NCBI RefSeq assembly: GCF_014656375.1
Contig: NZ_BNCH01000007.1
Coordinates: forward strand, 1-64,000
Source of the DNA: Aliiroseovarius zhejiangensis
Lineage (GTDB): Bacteria > Pseudomonadota > Alphaproteobacteria > Rhodobacterales > Rhodobacteraceae
DNA: 64,000 nt
Direction: 5' to 3'
Part shown: one piece after another, positions 9,150 to 17,838 of the stretch
Layout: the number at the start of each line of letters is the position of its first letter
Numbering within the stretch: position 1 is the stretch's first letter
Made by a program: the position numbers and the translations under genes
The notes under the pieces: model-generated
The model's database searches: none
What the model saw: only the letters and a program-made list of their open reading frames with translations
Told to the model about the DNA's origin: nothing

Positions 9150-10075
9150 TGGCTGTTCTTCTTCTCGCAGAAGTCAACAATGGCGAATTGGCGATGGACG
9201 CCACCGCCAAGGCTGTCACCGCTGCCAAGGCGCTGGGTGACGTGACGGTTCTGGCCGCGGGCGCTTCGGCTGCCGCGGCTGGTGAAGCTGCCGCCAAGAT
9301 CGACGGTGTGTCCAAGGTGTTGGTCGCCGAAGACCCCTCGCTGGGCCACCGATTGGCGGAATCAACCGCTGCGTTGATCGTGTCGCTGGCTGACGATTAC
9401 GAACACATCGTGGCCCCGGCCACCACTGACGCCAAGAACGTGATGCCCCGCGTGGCCGCCCTTCTCGACGTGATGGTGATCTCGGACGCGTCCGGTGTGG
9501 TGGATGCCAACACCTTCGAACGCCCGATCTATGCCGGCAACGCCGTGCAGACCGTGAAGTCGTCGGATGCCAAGAAGGTCGTGACCTTCCGCACATCGAC
9601 CTTTGATGCCGCTGGCGAAGGCGGGTCGGCTTCGGTCGAAACTGTGTCTGCCGCCGACAATCCCGGCCTGTCCGAATGGGTCGAAGACAAGGTTGCCGAA
9701 AGCGACCGGCCCGAGCTGACCTCGGCCGGTGTGGTCGTGTCCGGCGGGCGCGGCGTTGGCTCGGAAGAGGATTTCGCCCTGATCGAGAAACTGGCCGACA
9801 AGCTGGGCGCTGCCGTTGGTGCGTCGCGCGCGGCGGTCGATTCGGGCTATGCCCCGAACGACTGGCAGGTGGGCCAGACCGGCAAGGTCGTCGCTCCGGA
9901 CCTGTATATCGCCGTCGGCATTTCGGGCGCCATCCAGCACTTGGCTGGCATGAAGGATTCGAAAATCATCGTCGCGATCAACAAGGACGAGGAAGCCCCG
10001 ATCTTCCAGGTGGCCGATTTCGGTCTGGTCGCCGACCTGTTCGAGGCCGTTCCGGCGCTGACAGAAAAGCTCTGA
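9149..10075 (+). CDS. etfA: Electron transfer flavoprotein subunit alpha
   Basis: EtfA (308 residues) carries the FAD of the ETF heterodimer. The C-terminal FAD-binding region is clear: [20 protein letters not shown] followed by [23 protein letters not shown] and [13 protein letters not shown]. Its start overlaps the etfB stop by one base, giving coupled 1:1 synthesis. A strong intrinsic terminator follows 25 bases after the stop. Confidence 0.97.
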   Translation: MAVLLLAEVNNGELAMDATAKAVTAAKALGDVTVLAAGASAAAAGEAAAKIDGVSKVLVAEDPSLGHRLAESTAALIVSLADDYEHIVAPATTDAKNVMPRVAALLDVMVISDASGVVDANTFERPIYAGNAVQTVKSSDAKKVVTFRTSTFDAAGEGGSASVETVSAADNPGLSEWVEDKVAESDRPELTSAGVVVSGGRGVGSEEDFALIEKLADKLGAAVGASRAAVDSGYAPNDWQVGQTGKVVAPDLYIAVGISGAIQHLAGMKDSKIIVAINKDEEAPIFQVADFGLVADLFEAVPALTEKL

Positions 10076-10100
10076 CGCCCAAAGATATACTACAGATCAA

Positions 10101-10126
10101 GGCCCGCCACCGTAGCGGGCCTTTTT
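10101..10126 (+). terminator. Intrinsic terminator of the etfBA operon
   Basis: A perfect 7-bp G+C stem GGCCCGC / GCGGGCC with a 7-base loop is followed by five T residues. It lies just after etfA and just before the convergent DUF6473 gene. Confidence 0.9.
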
Positions 10127-10136
10127 CATGCGCGCA

Positions 10137-10964
10137 TCAAAGCAACCGGTCGATCGCACAATGCAACGCGCGGCTTGCATTCCGGTGCGCGACACAGCCC
10201 AACATGTCGCGCGTGGCCGGTCCATCCATATCGGCATAGACCAGCCCACTTTGCCCGTCCTGCTTCTGCCGGGGGGTTACGGCAACCTCGACCGTTTCCG
10301 CGACAAAGGGCGCGATGGCCTGCATCATCTCTTGATCGATAAACAGGGGATCGGATCCGCTGATACCATCGACACCGCCCGACCGGATCGGGTGGTCGGC
10401 CAGCCACAACAGCACGATGTCACAATCCAGCCGGGCGATCAGCAGCTTCATCCGCGCCACCCAGGCGGTGCGCAGTTCTTCCACCACATGCCTAAACCGC
10501 TCGGCCGATACGTCGTGCAGCGCGGTCAGTAGGTGGCGGGTAAAATTGAACTCCGTCAGATCGACGTCGCCATACAGTTCTTTCAGCAGGTTTGAGCCGC
10601 GCAAGAACCTGTCATTCCGCCTTGGATGCACGGAATAGAACCGGTTGGACATGTTGTGCGCGCCCGGCACCTGCAACACTGTGACCCTGGCGCGATTGGC
10701 AAGAGTCAGCAGCCCGTGATCATGCAGAAACGCGTCCACTCCGGCATTCTGGCAGCCGAAATTGATGACCTGCATCCCCATCTCAAGCCCCAGCAGATCC
10801 GGATAGGGATGTTCGTGATACTTTCCGAATGTCTCGGTCCCGCCGAGCACGGCGACATAGGGCGCCGCCAGTTTCCGCTTCGGCCCGCGAAACAGGATTT
10901 TGGACGTGCCATATCTGCACAAATGATACTCCAACGGGCTTTTGCCCAAGGTGTCGTAAGCCAT
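10137..10964 (-). CDS. DUF6473-family protein, unknown function, SGNH-like features
   Basis: This 275-residue protein begins MAYDTLGKSPLEYHLCRYG, which I recall as DUF6473, a family common in Rhodobacteraceae. Blocks GGTETFGK, INFGCQNAGVDAFL, VLQVPGAHNMSNRFYSVHP and a late GISGSDPLF resemble the order of blocks in SGNH-type hydrolase folds, but no catalytic triad can be assigned with confidence. The ATG at 10964 has GGAG 8 bases upstream. It sits on the opposite strand between etfA and hbd. Function unknown; a carbohydrate or polysaccharide-related role is only a guess. Confidence 0.75.
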   Translation of the reverse strand: MAYDTLGKSPLEYHLCRYGTSKILFRGPKRKLAAPYVAVLGGTETFGKYHEHPYPDLLGLEMGMQVINFGCQNAGVDAFLHDHGLLTLANRARVTVLQVPGAHNMSNRFYSVHPRRNDRFLRGSNLLKELYGDVDLTEFNFTRHLLTALHDVSAERFRHVVEELRTAWVARMKLLIARLDCDIVLLWLADHPIRSGGVDGISGSDPLFIDQEMMQAIAPFVAETVEVAVTPRQKQDGQSGLVYADMDGPATRDMLGCVAHRNASRALHCAIDRLL

Positions 10965-11124
10965 TCCACCCACTCCGTTCTTGTTCACCCGACCCGATGA
11001 TTCGCATGAAGTGGTTTGGATTTGGCTAATCTTCAAATGCAGGTAATTTTCTTAGCGGCTGCTTAACCCTTGCACCCCTGCCGCACCGCCGCATAGTCTG
11101 TTGCAAGACAAGGAAAGGGATCAG

Positions 11125-12000
11125 ATGAGCATCGAGACAATCGGCATCGTGGGTGCCGGGCAGATGGGCAACGGCATCGCGCATGTGATGGCGCTGGCCG
11201 GGTATGACGTGCGCCTGAACGATATCAGTCAGGACAGTCTGGATGCTGCCATGGCGCGCATCGCAAAGAACATGGAACGGCAGGTCGCGCGTGAGGCGAT
11301 CACGCCTGAAGACCGCGACACGGCGCTGGGGCGGATTTCGACCACGCTGCAGTTGCCAGAGATCGGTGCAACCGACCTGATCATCGAAGCGGCGACGGAA
11401 AACGAAGCCCTGAAGAAGAAGATTTTCGATGGGCTTCTGCCGCATCTGAAACCGGATACGATCCTGACCTCTAACACCTCGTCCATCTCGATCACACGGC
11501 TGGCCAGCGGCACCGACCGGCCCGAACGGTTCATGGGCTTTCACTTCATGAACCCGGTGCCGGTGATGCAACTGGTCGAGCTGATCCGCGGCATTGCCAC
11601 GGACGAAGCCACCTTCAAGGCCTGTCACGGCGTCGTCGAACGCCTGGGCAAGACCGCCGCCAGCGCCGAGGATTTCCCCGCCTTCATCGTCAACCGTATC
11701 CTGATGCCGATGATCAACGAAGCCGTTTACACGCTCTATGAAGGGGTGGGATCGGTGCAAAGCATCGACACCTCATTGAAGCTGGGCGCCAACCACCCGA
11801 TGGGGCCGCTGGAACTGGCCGATTTCATCGGGCTGGACACTTGTCTGGCGATCATGAACGTGCTGCATGACGGGTTGGCGGATACGAAATACCGCCCCTG
11901 CCCGCTTCTTACCAAGTATGTCGAAGCTGGCTGGCTGGGGCGTAAATCGAAACGCGGTTTTTATGACTATCGTGGCGAGGTGCCCGTTCCGACACGGTGA
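11125..12000 (+). CDS. hbd: 3-hydroxybutyryl-CoA dehydrogenase
   Basis: This 291-residue enzyme oxidises (S)-3-hydroxybutyryl-CoA to acetoacetyl-CoA with NAD(P). The Rossmann motif GIVGAGQMGNGIAHVMALAG is at residues 8-27. The family signature HFMNPVPVMQLVE and the C-terminal domain (FIVNRILMPMINEA, NHPMGPLELADFIGLDT) follow. A GGAAAGGG ribosome site precedes the ATG at 11125. Being close to etfBA and in the same direction fits beta-oxidation or polyhydroxybutyrate/ethylmalonyl-CoA carbon flow. Confidence 0.95.
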   Translation: MSIETIGIVGAGQMGNGIAHVMALAGYDVRLNDISQDSLDAAMARIAKNMERQVAREAITPEDRDTALGRISTTLQLPEIGATDLIIEAATENEALKKKIFDGLLPHLKPDTILTSNTSSISITRLASGTDRPERFMGFHFMNPVPVMQLVELIRGIATDEATFKACHGVVERLGKTAASAEDFPAFIVNRILMPMINEAVYTLYEGVGSVQSIDTSLKLGANHPMGPLELADFIGLDTCLAIMNVLHDGLADTKYRPCPLLTKYVEAGWLGRKSKRGFYDYRGEVPVPTR

Positions 12001-12005
12001 CGCCA

Positions 12006-12905
12006 CTAGTCGCGAGGTTTGCCCAATGCCAGCGTATGATCGCGCAACCACCCCATGAAACCACGCGGATCTGTGTGCAACCGCTCCATTTCCGCGTCCG
12101 ACAGCACCGGCCCGATCACCGGCTTCTGCGGGCGGTTACAACTGCGCACGATCTCGTGCAGCAGCAATGCCTGGCGCATGGTGGCCGACAGCCGGTTGGC
12201 CATCTGATACCAGCGCGAATTTGCGCCGGGGAAATAGATCGGCACCACCTTGGCGCCGGATCGCCGGATCAGCTGCGCCGTAAAAACATTCCACTCGCGT
12301 TCGATCGCCGGCCCGAACAGCGTATCGGACGATGCGACCACGCCGGATGGAAACAGGGTCACAAGCCCCCCGGCCTTTAGATGCGCCATGGTCTGCGCGC
12401 GCATTTCGACCATCTTTTGCTGCGCGTCGGGGTCATGGGGAAATGGCACCGGGATCATGTAGGATGACGCAACCTCGTCCAACCCATCCAGAACCGAACG
12501 GCTCAGGATCCGATAGTCCTGACGGCGACGGCCGATCAGCTCGGCCAGAACCATCCCATCCACCAGACCGTGCGGGTGATTGGCGACTGCGATCACGGGG
12601 CCGTCCGCCGGGATTTGCTTTAGCTGCTCGTCGGGCGTTTCAACCCGAATGCCCATCACGTCCAGACAAGCCCCCCAGAACGCCTGACCCTTCGGGGCAC
12701 CGCGCCGTTCCAGTTTGCGCACCATCCGCAGGATCGAGATCTTGCCCGTCAGCCATTCCACCACGCGGATGACATAGGACTGGATCGGGTTGTTCAGGGA
12801 ATTGGCATAGGTCAGGTTGCGACGGTCATATTGATCATGCGACAGGTCGCCCTGGCTTTGTCCGGCCATATCGCTGTCAGTGTTGTTCACAACATCTTGT
12901 CCCAT
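12006..12905 (-). CDS. Lysophospholipid acyltransferase-family protein (PlsC-like)
   Basis: The 299-residue protein has an acyltransferase core: ANHPHGLVDGMVL is a variant of the H-x4-D catalytic motif, followed by FPSGVVAS (the substrate-binding FPEG-like motif) and VVPIYFPGAN. This form resembles the hemolysin-associated or ornithine-lipid acyltransferases rather than canonical PlsC. Start choice: the ATG at 12905 follows GCAGG; a GTG at 12920 is possible. It lies 20 bases downstream of the HPr gene on the same strand and converges with hbd. Substrate unproven. Confidence 0.78.
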   Translation of the reverse strand: MGQDVVNNTDSDMAGQSQGDLSHDQYDRRNLTYANSLNNPIQSYVIRVVEWLTGKISILRMVRKLERRGAPKGQAFWGACLDVMGIRVETPDEQLKQIPADGPVIAVANHPHGLVDGMVLAELIGRRRQDYRILSRSVLDGLDEVASSYMIPVPFPHDPDAQQKMVEMRAQTMAHLKAGGLVTLFPSGVVASSDTLFGPAIEREWNVFTAQLIRRSGAKVVPIYFPGANSRWYQMANRLSATMRQALLLHEIVRSCNRPQKPVIGPVLSDAEMERLHTDPRGFMGWLRDHTLALGKPRD

Positions 12906-12925
12906 ATCAGCCTGCAGCACGTGCC

Positions 12926-13198
12926 TTACATGCCTTCGCCGAACTTGTCTTCGACCAACTCGGTCAGGGCCGCCATCAACTCGGCCGCCTGCGGGCCCGA
13001 GGTTTCGACATGGATCTTGGTGCCCTGAGATGCCGCCAGCATCAAAAGCCCCATGATCGAATCCCCTTCGGCGTCAATGCCATCCTTGGACACGCGCGCG
13101 GTCGCATCATGGTTTTCCACAGTGTCAACGAACTTGGCCGAGGCGCGCGCGTGCAGGCCCTTGACGTTGATGATCTCCAATTCGCGGCTTGTGCTCAT
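12926..13198 (-). CDS. ptsH: HPr-like phosphocarrier of the regulatory PTS
   Basis: The 90-residue protein passes phosphate from enzyme I to EIIA. The phosphorylated histidine H16 is in KGLHARASAKFV, and S47 in DSIMGLLML fits the regulatory serine phosphorylated by HprK. It sits in a run rapZ-EIIA-HPr, just downstream of hprK, so both phosphorylation inputs are encoded side by side. In such alphaproteobacterial systems no sugar permease is normally linked, and none is seen here, so the role is regulatory. Confidence 0.93.
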   Translation of the reverse strand: MSTSRELEIINVKGLHARASAKFVDTVENHDATARVSKDGIDAEGDSIMGLLMLAASQGTKIHVETSGPQAAELMAALTELVEDKFGEGM

Positions 13199-13201
13199 AC
13201 A

Positions 13202-13597
13202 CTACACCCCCTGTATACCATCAATACAGTCGATGTATTTCCGGCCCGCCGCAAGTGCCTTGCTTGTGGACATGTCAATCGGCAAATGTCGGGTCTTGGC
13301 CAGCTTCACCAGCATGGGCAAATTGGCGCCGTACAGGATCTTGCGGTCAGCCTTGCTGCAGGCTGGCAGCGACAGGTTGGCGGGCGATCCGCCGAACATA
13401 TCGACCACGACCACGACACCGTCGCCCTTGTCGACGGCATCAGCCGCGGCTGAGATTTCCGATTGCTTGCTGGCCCGGTCGCAATCCGCCGCGGTCGAGA
13501 TGGCACGCACGCCCGGTTGCTTGCCGACGACATGTTCGACAGCGGCAAGATATTCATTCGCAAGCCCGCCATGCGCGACGATCACGATGCCGATCAC
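13202..13597 (-). CDS. Mannose-type PTS EIIA component
   Basis: The 131-residue EIIA domain of the mannose family begins MIGIVIVAHGGLANEYL with the phosphoryl-accepting histidine H9, and contains the MFGGSPAN motif. The start is the GTG at 13597 with GGGGTAAGAG upstream, 4 bases after the rapZ stop. A longer in-frame reading to 13786 exists only because it overlaps rapZ and is rejected. A lone EIIA without IIB, IIC or IID points to a regulatory relay rather than mannose uptake. Confidence 0.9.
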   Translation of the reverse strand: MIGIVIVAHGGLANEYLAAVEHVVGKQPGVRAISTAADCDRASKQSEISAAADAVDKGDGVVVVVDMFGGSPANLSLPACSKADRKILYGANLPMLVKLAKTRHLPIDMSTSKALAAGRKYIDCIDGIQGV

Positions 13598-13601
13598 GCT
13601 C

Positions 13602-14513
13602 TTACCCCAATTGTTTCGACGCCGGCCCCGTTTCGGCACGGCGTTCCATTTCTCGGTGTCTAATTGACACCTGCCACCCCTTGTTTGCAAGGGTCTTCGC
13701 CAGTCTTTCCGTAAGGGCAACAGAGCGGTGTTGCCCTCCGGTACATCCAAACCCGATGGCCAGATGCGATTTCCCCTCGTCCCCATAGGCAGGGATTAGA
13801 AAATCCACCAGTTCGGAGACTCGGGTGAAGAACTCGTCGAACCGCGGATCCTTGGCGACATAGTCCGCAACCGCATCATCACGCCCGTCCAGCGACCTGA
13901 GTGTCGGTTCCCAGTGCGGGTTGCGCAGGAACCGTGCGTCCAACACCATATCAAGCCCGCGCGGCACACCGCGCTTGTAGGAAAAGGAATGGACCGATAC
14001 CGCCAGGTTTTCAGCACCTGACTGCGACAGCCATTGCATCAGCTCTTCTTTCAGCTCATGCGGCGACAGATCCGAGGTGTCGATCAGCACATCCGCCCGC
14101 CCCCGGATGGGCACCAGCAGCTCGATTTCGCGGGTGATGCCGTGATCCGGGGTTTCGGCGGGCGCCAGCGGGTGGCGACGCCGCGTTTCCGAATAGCGGC
14201 GGATCAACACATCGCGCGAGCAATCCAGATACAGAAGCTCGACATCATGGCGATCATCTTCCCGCAGATCCTCGATCACCTGCAACATCATCTCGGTCGA
14301 GAAATCGCGGTTGCGCACATCCACGCCCAGCGCCAACGGGTGATCCAGAACAGGTCCGCCCAGAACCCGGCTGATCAGCGACAGCGGCAGGTTGTCGATG
14401 ACCTCGTAGCCGATATCCTCCAGCACACGAATGGCCGTCGTGCGCCCGGCACCCGAGGGACCGGTGACCAGAACAACCTTTTGTCCCGTGTTGGTGTTGT
14501 CGTCTGTCATCAT
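13602..14513 (-). CDS. rapZ: RapZ-family nucleotide-binding protein
   Basis: This 303-residue protein has the Walker A motif GPSGAGRTT near residues 18-26, the family motif [20 protein letters not shown] and the C-terminal [19 protein letters not shown]. In enterobacteria RapZ is an RNase E adaptor controlling glmS sRNAs; in alphaproteobacteria its role is less defined. It is embedded between hprK and the PTS genes, so a link with cell-wall precursor or nitrogen/carbon sensing is plausible. Two adjacent ATGs (14513 and 14510) are both possible starts. Confidence 0.95.
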   Translation of the reverse strand: MMTDDNTNTGQKVVLVTGPSGAGRTTAIRVLEDIGYEVIDNLPLSLISRVLGGPVLDHPLALGVDVRNRDFSTEMMLQVIEDLREDDRHDVELLYLDCSRDVLIRRYSETRRRHPLAPAETPDHGITREIELLVPIRGRADVLIDTSDLSPHELKEELMQWLSQSGAENLAVSVHSFSYKRGVPRGLDMVLDARFLRNPHWEPTLRSLDGRDDAVADYVAKDPRFDEFFTRVSELVDFLIPAYGDEGKSHLAIGFGCTGGQHRSVALTERLAKTLANKGWQVSIRHREMERRAETGPASKQLG

Positions 14514-14519
14514 CTTCGC

Positions 14520-14969
14520 CTAGCTTGTCCCGTCATGCCTGCCGGATTTCAACAGGTGGTATAGCGCACATGCGAAGTAAGGTGCATCAACCCGTAAAAC
14601 AAGGTCGATTTCGTATCCGCCAATGTTTGTGAGACGTCGTGAAGGGGGAAGGCGATCCACCTCGTCCTTTGACAGATCAACGACCAGTTGAAGGTGCGCC
14701 GATGCCTTCCACGGCACATTGATCAGCCCGATGCCCCGCGCCTCGATCACCCCTTGCAGGCGGTCGGGCGCCATGACCACAGGACCATCTTCGCCAACCC
14801 TCACCCGACTGTAATCATCCGCGACCAGGCTGGCGCCCAATCCGATCAACTCCAGCGCCAGTGACGATTTTCCAGACCCCGAGGGGCCGACGATCATCGC
14901 CGCGGCATCACCAACGGCAATCGTCGTAGCATGATAGCCAAGCGGATCGGGCCGGTCGCTTTGGGTCAC
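14520..14969 (-). CDS. hprK: HPr kinase/phosphorylase, short C-terminal-domain form
   Basis: The 149-residue protein contains only the catalytic kinase domain: Walker A GPSGSGKSSLALELIG at residues 28-43 and the HprK signature around IEARGIGLINV. The roughly 130-residue N-terminal domain of firmicute HprK is absent, as is usual for alphaproteobacteria. It should phosphorylate HPr on S47. It starts with GTG, overlapping the chvG stop by 4 bases, so sensor kinase and HPr kinase are translationally coupled. Confidence 0.93.
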   Translation of the reverse strand: MTQSDRPDPLGYHATTIAVGDAAAMIVGPSGSGKSSLALELIGLGASLVADDYSRVRVGEDGPVVMAPDRLQGVIEARGIGLINVPWKASAHLQLVVDLSKDEVDRLPPSRRLTNIGGYEIDLVLRVDAPYFACALYHLLKSGRHDGTS

Positions 14970-16753
14970 ACCGGAAGGCCAACCACGAAGCGCGCGCCCA
15001 GCGGGTCCGAGGTCACATCCGCATCGGTAGGCCGGATGTTCTCGGCCCAGATCACGCCGCCATGGGCTTCGACAATCTGCTTCGAGATCGCAAGCCCCAG
15101 ACCCGAGTTGTTGCCGAACTGGTTCTCCGGCCGCTCGGAGTAAAACCGCTTGAAGATCTTGTTCAGCGCCTGTTCCGGGATGCCAGGGCCAGTATCCTCG
15201 ACCACCACCAGCACCCGGTTTTCACGACGGCGCGCCCAGACACGGATCGCATCCCCTTCGTCGCAGAAGCTCAGCGCATTGGTGATCAGGTTCACGAACA
15301 CCTGTGCCAACCGGGCTTCCAACCCGCGAATGTAAATCGGGTCAGGCGGCAGGTCGGTGATGAACTCAACCCCCTTGTCGCTGCCTTCGTTGCCCAGATA
15401 GTCGGTCAGGTTGCGCAGCATCTTCAGAAGGTTGAACTCTTCCTCTTCTTCCTTCACCAATTCGCTGTCCAGCCGCGAGGCGTTCGAGATGTCGCTGACC
15501 AACCGGTCCAGCCGCCGCACGTCATGGTCGATCACGTCCAGCAACTTGTTCCGGTGTTCGTCTTTCTTGGCCAGGCGCAAGGTGCCGATGGCGGACCGCA
15601 GGCTGGCCAGCGGGTTCTTGATCTCGTGCGCCACGTCGGCGGCAAACTGTTCGTTGGAATCGATCCGGTCATACAGCGCCGCAACCATTCCGCGCAGAGC
15701 CCCTGACAGGCGGCCGATCTCATCCGGTCGCGCGGTCAGATCCGGGATGCGAACGCGCCCGGTGCGAACGCTGTTGTGATCCTTGTCCCGCCCCAGTTCG
15801 GCGGCGGCGGCCAGATCGGACAGCGGGTTGGCAATGGTCGAGGCCAGAACGAGGCTCAGCCCGATCGACACAAGGATCGCGATCACGAACATCTGCAGCA
15901 ATTGCTCGCGCTCGGCCCGCACCAGCAGATCAAGCTCACCCGCGGCGCTGGTAATCGCCACGACGCCGGCCGGGACGCCATTTTGCAGGATCGGGGTTGC
16001 GACGGAAAACACCGTGCCGCCGTTTTCATCGACGCCGTTCGACACGCGCGTCGCGCCGTTCATCGCGCCGGGATACAAGGTGCGGGCCATCACTTCGGTG
16101 TCCAAGGGGATAGATTGCCCGTCTCCCTTGGCCACGATGCCCGACACGCCTTCCCACACCGCGTTCAGAAGATCGGTGATGATGGTCGACCCGACCTCGT
16201 GCCCCATGCCGTCGACCGGAGTCGGTTCGGCGCTTGGCACCCCGACCGAGCGTGCCAGCAGCGCCTCGTTCGCATCGAACACGAACACCTCCAGCCCCGC
16301 CGGAAGCTGCAAGTCAGACAGTGTCTCGGCAAAGTCAGGCTGTGCAGGTTGGGCAAGTTGAGAGGTGGCAGGGGTCACATCGGGGGCCGTATCGCCCCCC
16401 TCGGACGGCTCCGGCACGGTTGCCGCCTGAATTTCGCTGGCCTGTTCCAGCTGGGCTTCGAACACATCCGCGATCAACTCGGCCTCGACCACCAACCCGC
16501 GTTCGCGTTGGATCAGAAGGCTGTCGCGAAACGGGTTCAGATACAGAACCCCGGCCACCAGAACCACCAGACCAAGCAGGTTGAACGTGATGATCTTTCG
16601 CGCCAGTGGCGACCGGTTGATCGAAATCAGCCCGCGCTGCGCCCGCTTGTCGCGCAGCTCGAAATCCATCTCGCCAGTCGGCGAGACCCAATCTTCACCC
16701 AGAACAAGATCGCTTCGGGTTGTGGCCTTGGTGTCCTTCACCTTTTTCACCAT
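14966..16753 (-). CDS. chvG: Sensor histidine kinase ChvG
   Basis: This 595-residue two-helix sensor has membrane segments near residues 52-75 and about 285-310, a roughly 210-residue periplasmic domain with an acidic Pro/Thr-rich insert, a HAMP domain, a phospho-acceptor H376 in ADVAHEIKNPLASLRSA, the N box NLITNALSF, and G boxes DTGPGIP and GLGLAI. It pairs with ChvI just upstream. ChvG/ChvI in rhizobia responds to acid and envelope stress via ExoR; no exoR is in the window. ATG at 16753 is chosen; an in-frame TTG lies at 16762. Confidence 0.94.
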   Translation of the reverse strand: MVKKVKDTKATTRSDLVLGEDWVSPTGEMDFELRDKRAQRGLISINRSPLARKIITFNLLGLVVLVAGVLYLNPFRDSLLIQRERGLVVEAELIADVFEAQLEQASEIQAATVPEPSEGGDTAPDVTPATSQLAQPAQPDFAETLSDLQLPAGLEVFVFDANEALLARSVGVPSAEPTPVDGMGHEVGSTIITDLLNAVWEGVSGIVAKGDGQSIPLDTEVMARTLYPGAMNGATRVSNGVDENGGTVFSVATPILQNGVPAGVVAITSAAGELDLLVRAEREQLLQMFVIAILVSIGLSLVLASTIANPLSDLAAAAELGRDKDHNSVRTGRVRIPDLTARPDEIGRLSGALRGMVAALYDRIDSNEQFAADVAHEIKNPLASLRSAIGTLRLAKKDEHRNKLLDVIDHDVRRLDRLVSDISNASRLDSELVKEEEEEFNLLKMLRNLTDYLGNEGSDKGVEFITDLPPDPIYIRGLEARLAQVFVNLITNALSFCDEGDAIRVWARRRENRVLVVVEDTGPGIPEQALNKIFKRFYSERPENQFGNNSGLGLAISKQIVEAHGGVIWAENIRPTDADVTSDPLGARFVVGLPV

Positions 16754-16773
16754 CTTGTCCAACGCACGCGGCG

Positions 16774-17478
16774 TTATACCTCGTTATACCGGTACCCGAT
16801 GCCATAGAGCGTTTCGATGGCCGAGAAATCGTCATCCGCGGTCCGCATCTTCTTGCGCAACCGCTTGATGTGGCTGTCGATGGTGCGGTCATCCACATAA
16901 ACCTGATCGTCATAGGCCACATCCATCAACTGGTCGCGGCTTTTGACAAAACCGGGGCGTTGGGCAAGAGCCTGAAGCAACAGGAACTCGGTCACTGTCA
17001 GAGACACGTCCTTGCCCTTCCAGGTGACAGCATGGCGCAGCGGGTCCATCGTCAGATCACCGCGCACCAGCGATTTGCTTTCCTCAACCTCGCCCGCGTC
17101 ATCCTTGGCGATGACCTCCTGCCGTCGCAGAAGCGCGCGAATGCGTTCGACCAGCAACCGCTGACTGAAGGGCTTGGTCACGTAATCGTCGGCCCCCATG
17201 CGCAGGCCCAGAACCTCGTCGATCTCATCATCTTTCGAGGTCAGGAAAATCACCGGCATCGTTTTGGTTTTTTGCCGCAGGCGCTGCAACAGGTCCATCC
17301 CGTCCATCCGAGGCATCTTGATGTCCAGCACGGCCATGTCGGGCAGGCGCTGCATGAACGCGTCCAGCGCGCTTTGTCCATCGTTATAGGTTTCAACTTC
17401 GAAGCCCTCGGCCTCGAGAGTAATGGCGACGGAGGTCAGGATATTCCTGTCATCGTCCACCAACGCGATTCTCGACAT
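16774..17478 (-). CDS. chvI: OmpR-family response regulator ChvI
   Basis: The 234-residue regulator has a receiver domain with phospho-acceptor D52 in [11 protein letters not shown] and the switch lysine in [10 protein letters not shown] / VTKPFS, followed by an OmpR-type winged-helix domain ([31 protein letters not shown]). It is cotranscribed with chvG and divergent from pckA across 360 bases, an arrangement conserved in alphaproteobacteria. Confidence 0.96.
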   Translation of the reverse strand: MSRIALVDDDRNILTSVAITLEAEGFEVETYNDGQSALDAFMQRLPDMAVLDIKMPRMDGMDLLQRLRQKTKTMPVIFLTSKDDEIDEVLGLRMGADDYVTKPFSQRLLVERIRALLRRQEVIAKDDAGEVEESKSLVRGDLTMDPLRHAVTWKGKDVSLTVTEFLLLQALAQRPGFVKSRDQLMDVAYDDQVYVDDRTIDSHIKRLRKKMRTADDDFSAIETLYGIGYRYNEV

Positions 17479-17838
17479 AGGGGTCTCCTTACACTGCTCG
17501 TTGTTATTTTGTTTTTCGCCATTGTCCTGTTTTCAGTGTTGCGAATCAATAACGAACTGCGAATCGCGGCTGCAGGTACGCGCCCGCCGCGCGAAATGAT
17601 CAGAATGCTGGCGAATTTACCGCACATTCCCGCATTCCCATGCGCAACATGATTGCGCAAACAGACGCTTGGTTGCGCTAACTGCGCCAAAGCGACCTGT
17701 TCCATCTGAAAGTCACCATGCTATAGCGCGAACATCGGCCCTCGTTCACATGAGGGTTGGCGCGCGTGGTGGATGCCGCGCGCTTGCATGTGAAACCTAT
17801 ATACGCCGGGCCAGACAGGCCGGCGACAGGAGCGAGAT
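17479..17838. promoter_or_regulatory. Divergent chvI-pckA promoter region with repeated motifs
   Basis: This 360-base gap has no gene. It holds two copies of TGCGAATC 18 bases apart (17540-17547 and 17558-17565), then a cluster of TGCGC-containing motifs: TGCGCAA at 17641, the palindrome TTGCGCAA at 17653-17660, TTGCGC at 17673 and TGCGCCAA at 17683. These are candidate binding sites for ChvI or another regulator. The ribosome site of pckA (CAGGAG) ends the region. No promoter boxes can be assigned firmly. Confidence 0.5.

Noticed and set aside
13598-13786. N-terminal extension of the EIIA reading frame into rapZ
   Set aside because: The extension overlaps the conserved C-terminus of RapZ, is not EIIA-like, and a GTG with a ribosome site at 13597 gives the normal domain length.
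17436-17705. 89-codon minus-strand frame in the chvI-pckA gap
   Set aside because: It overlaps the chvI start out of frame, has no ribosome site and no family resemblance; the gap is better read as a regulatory region.
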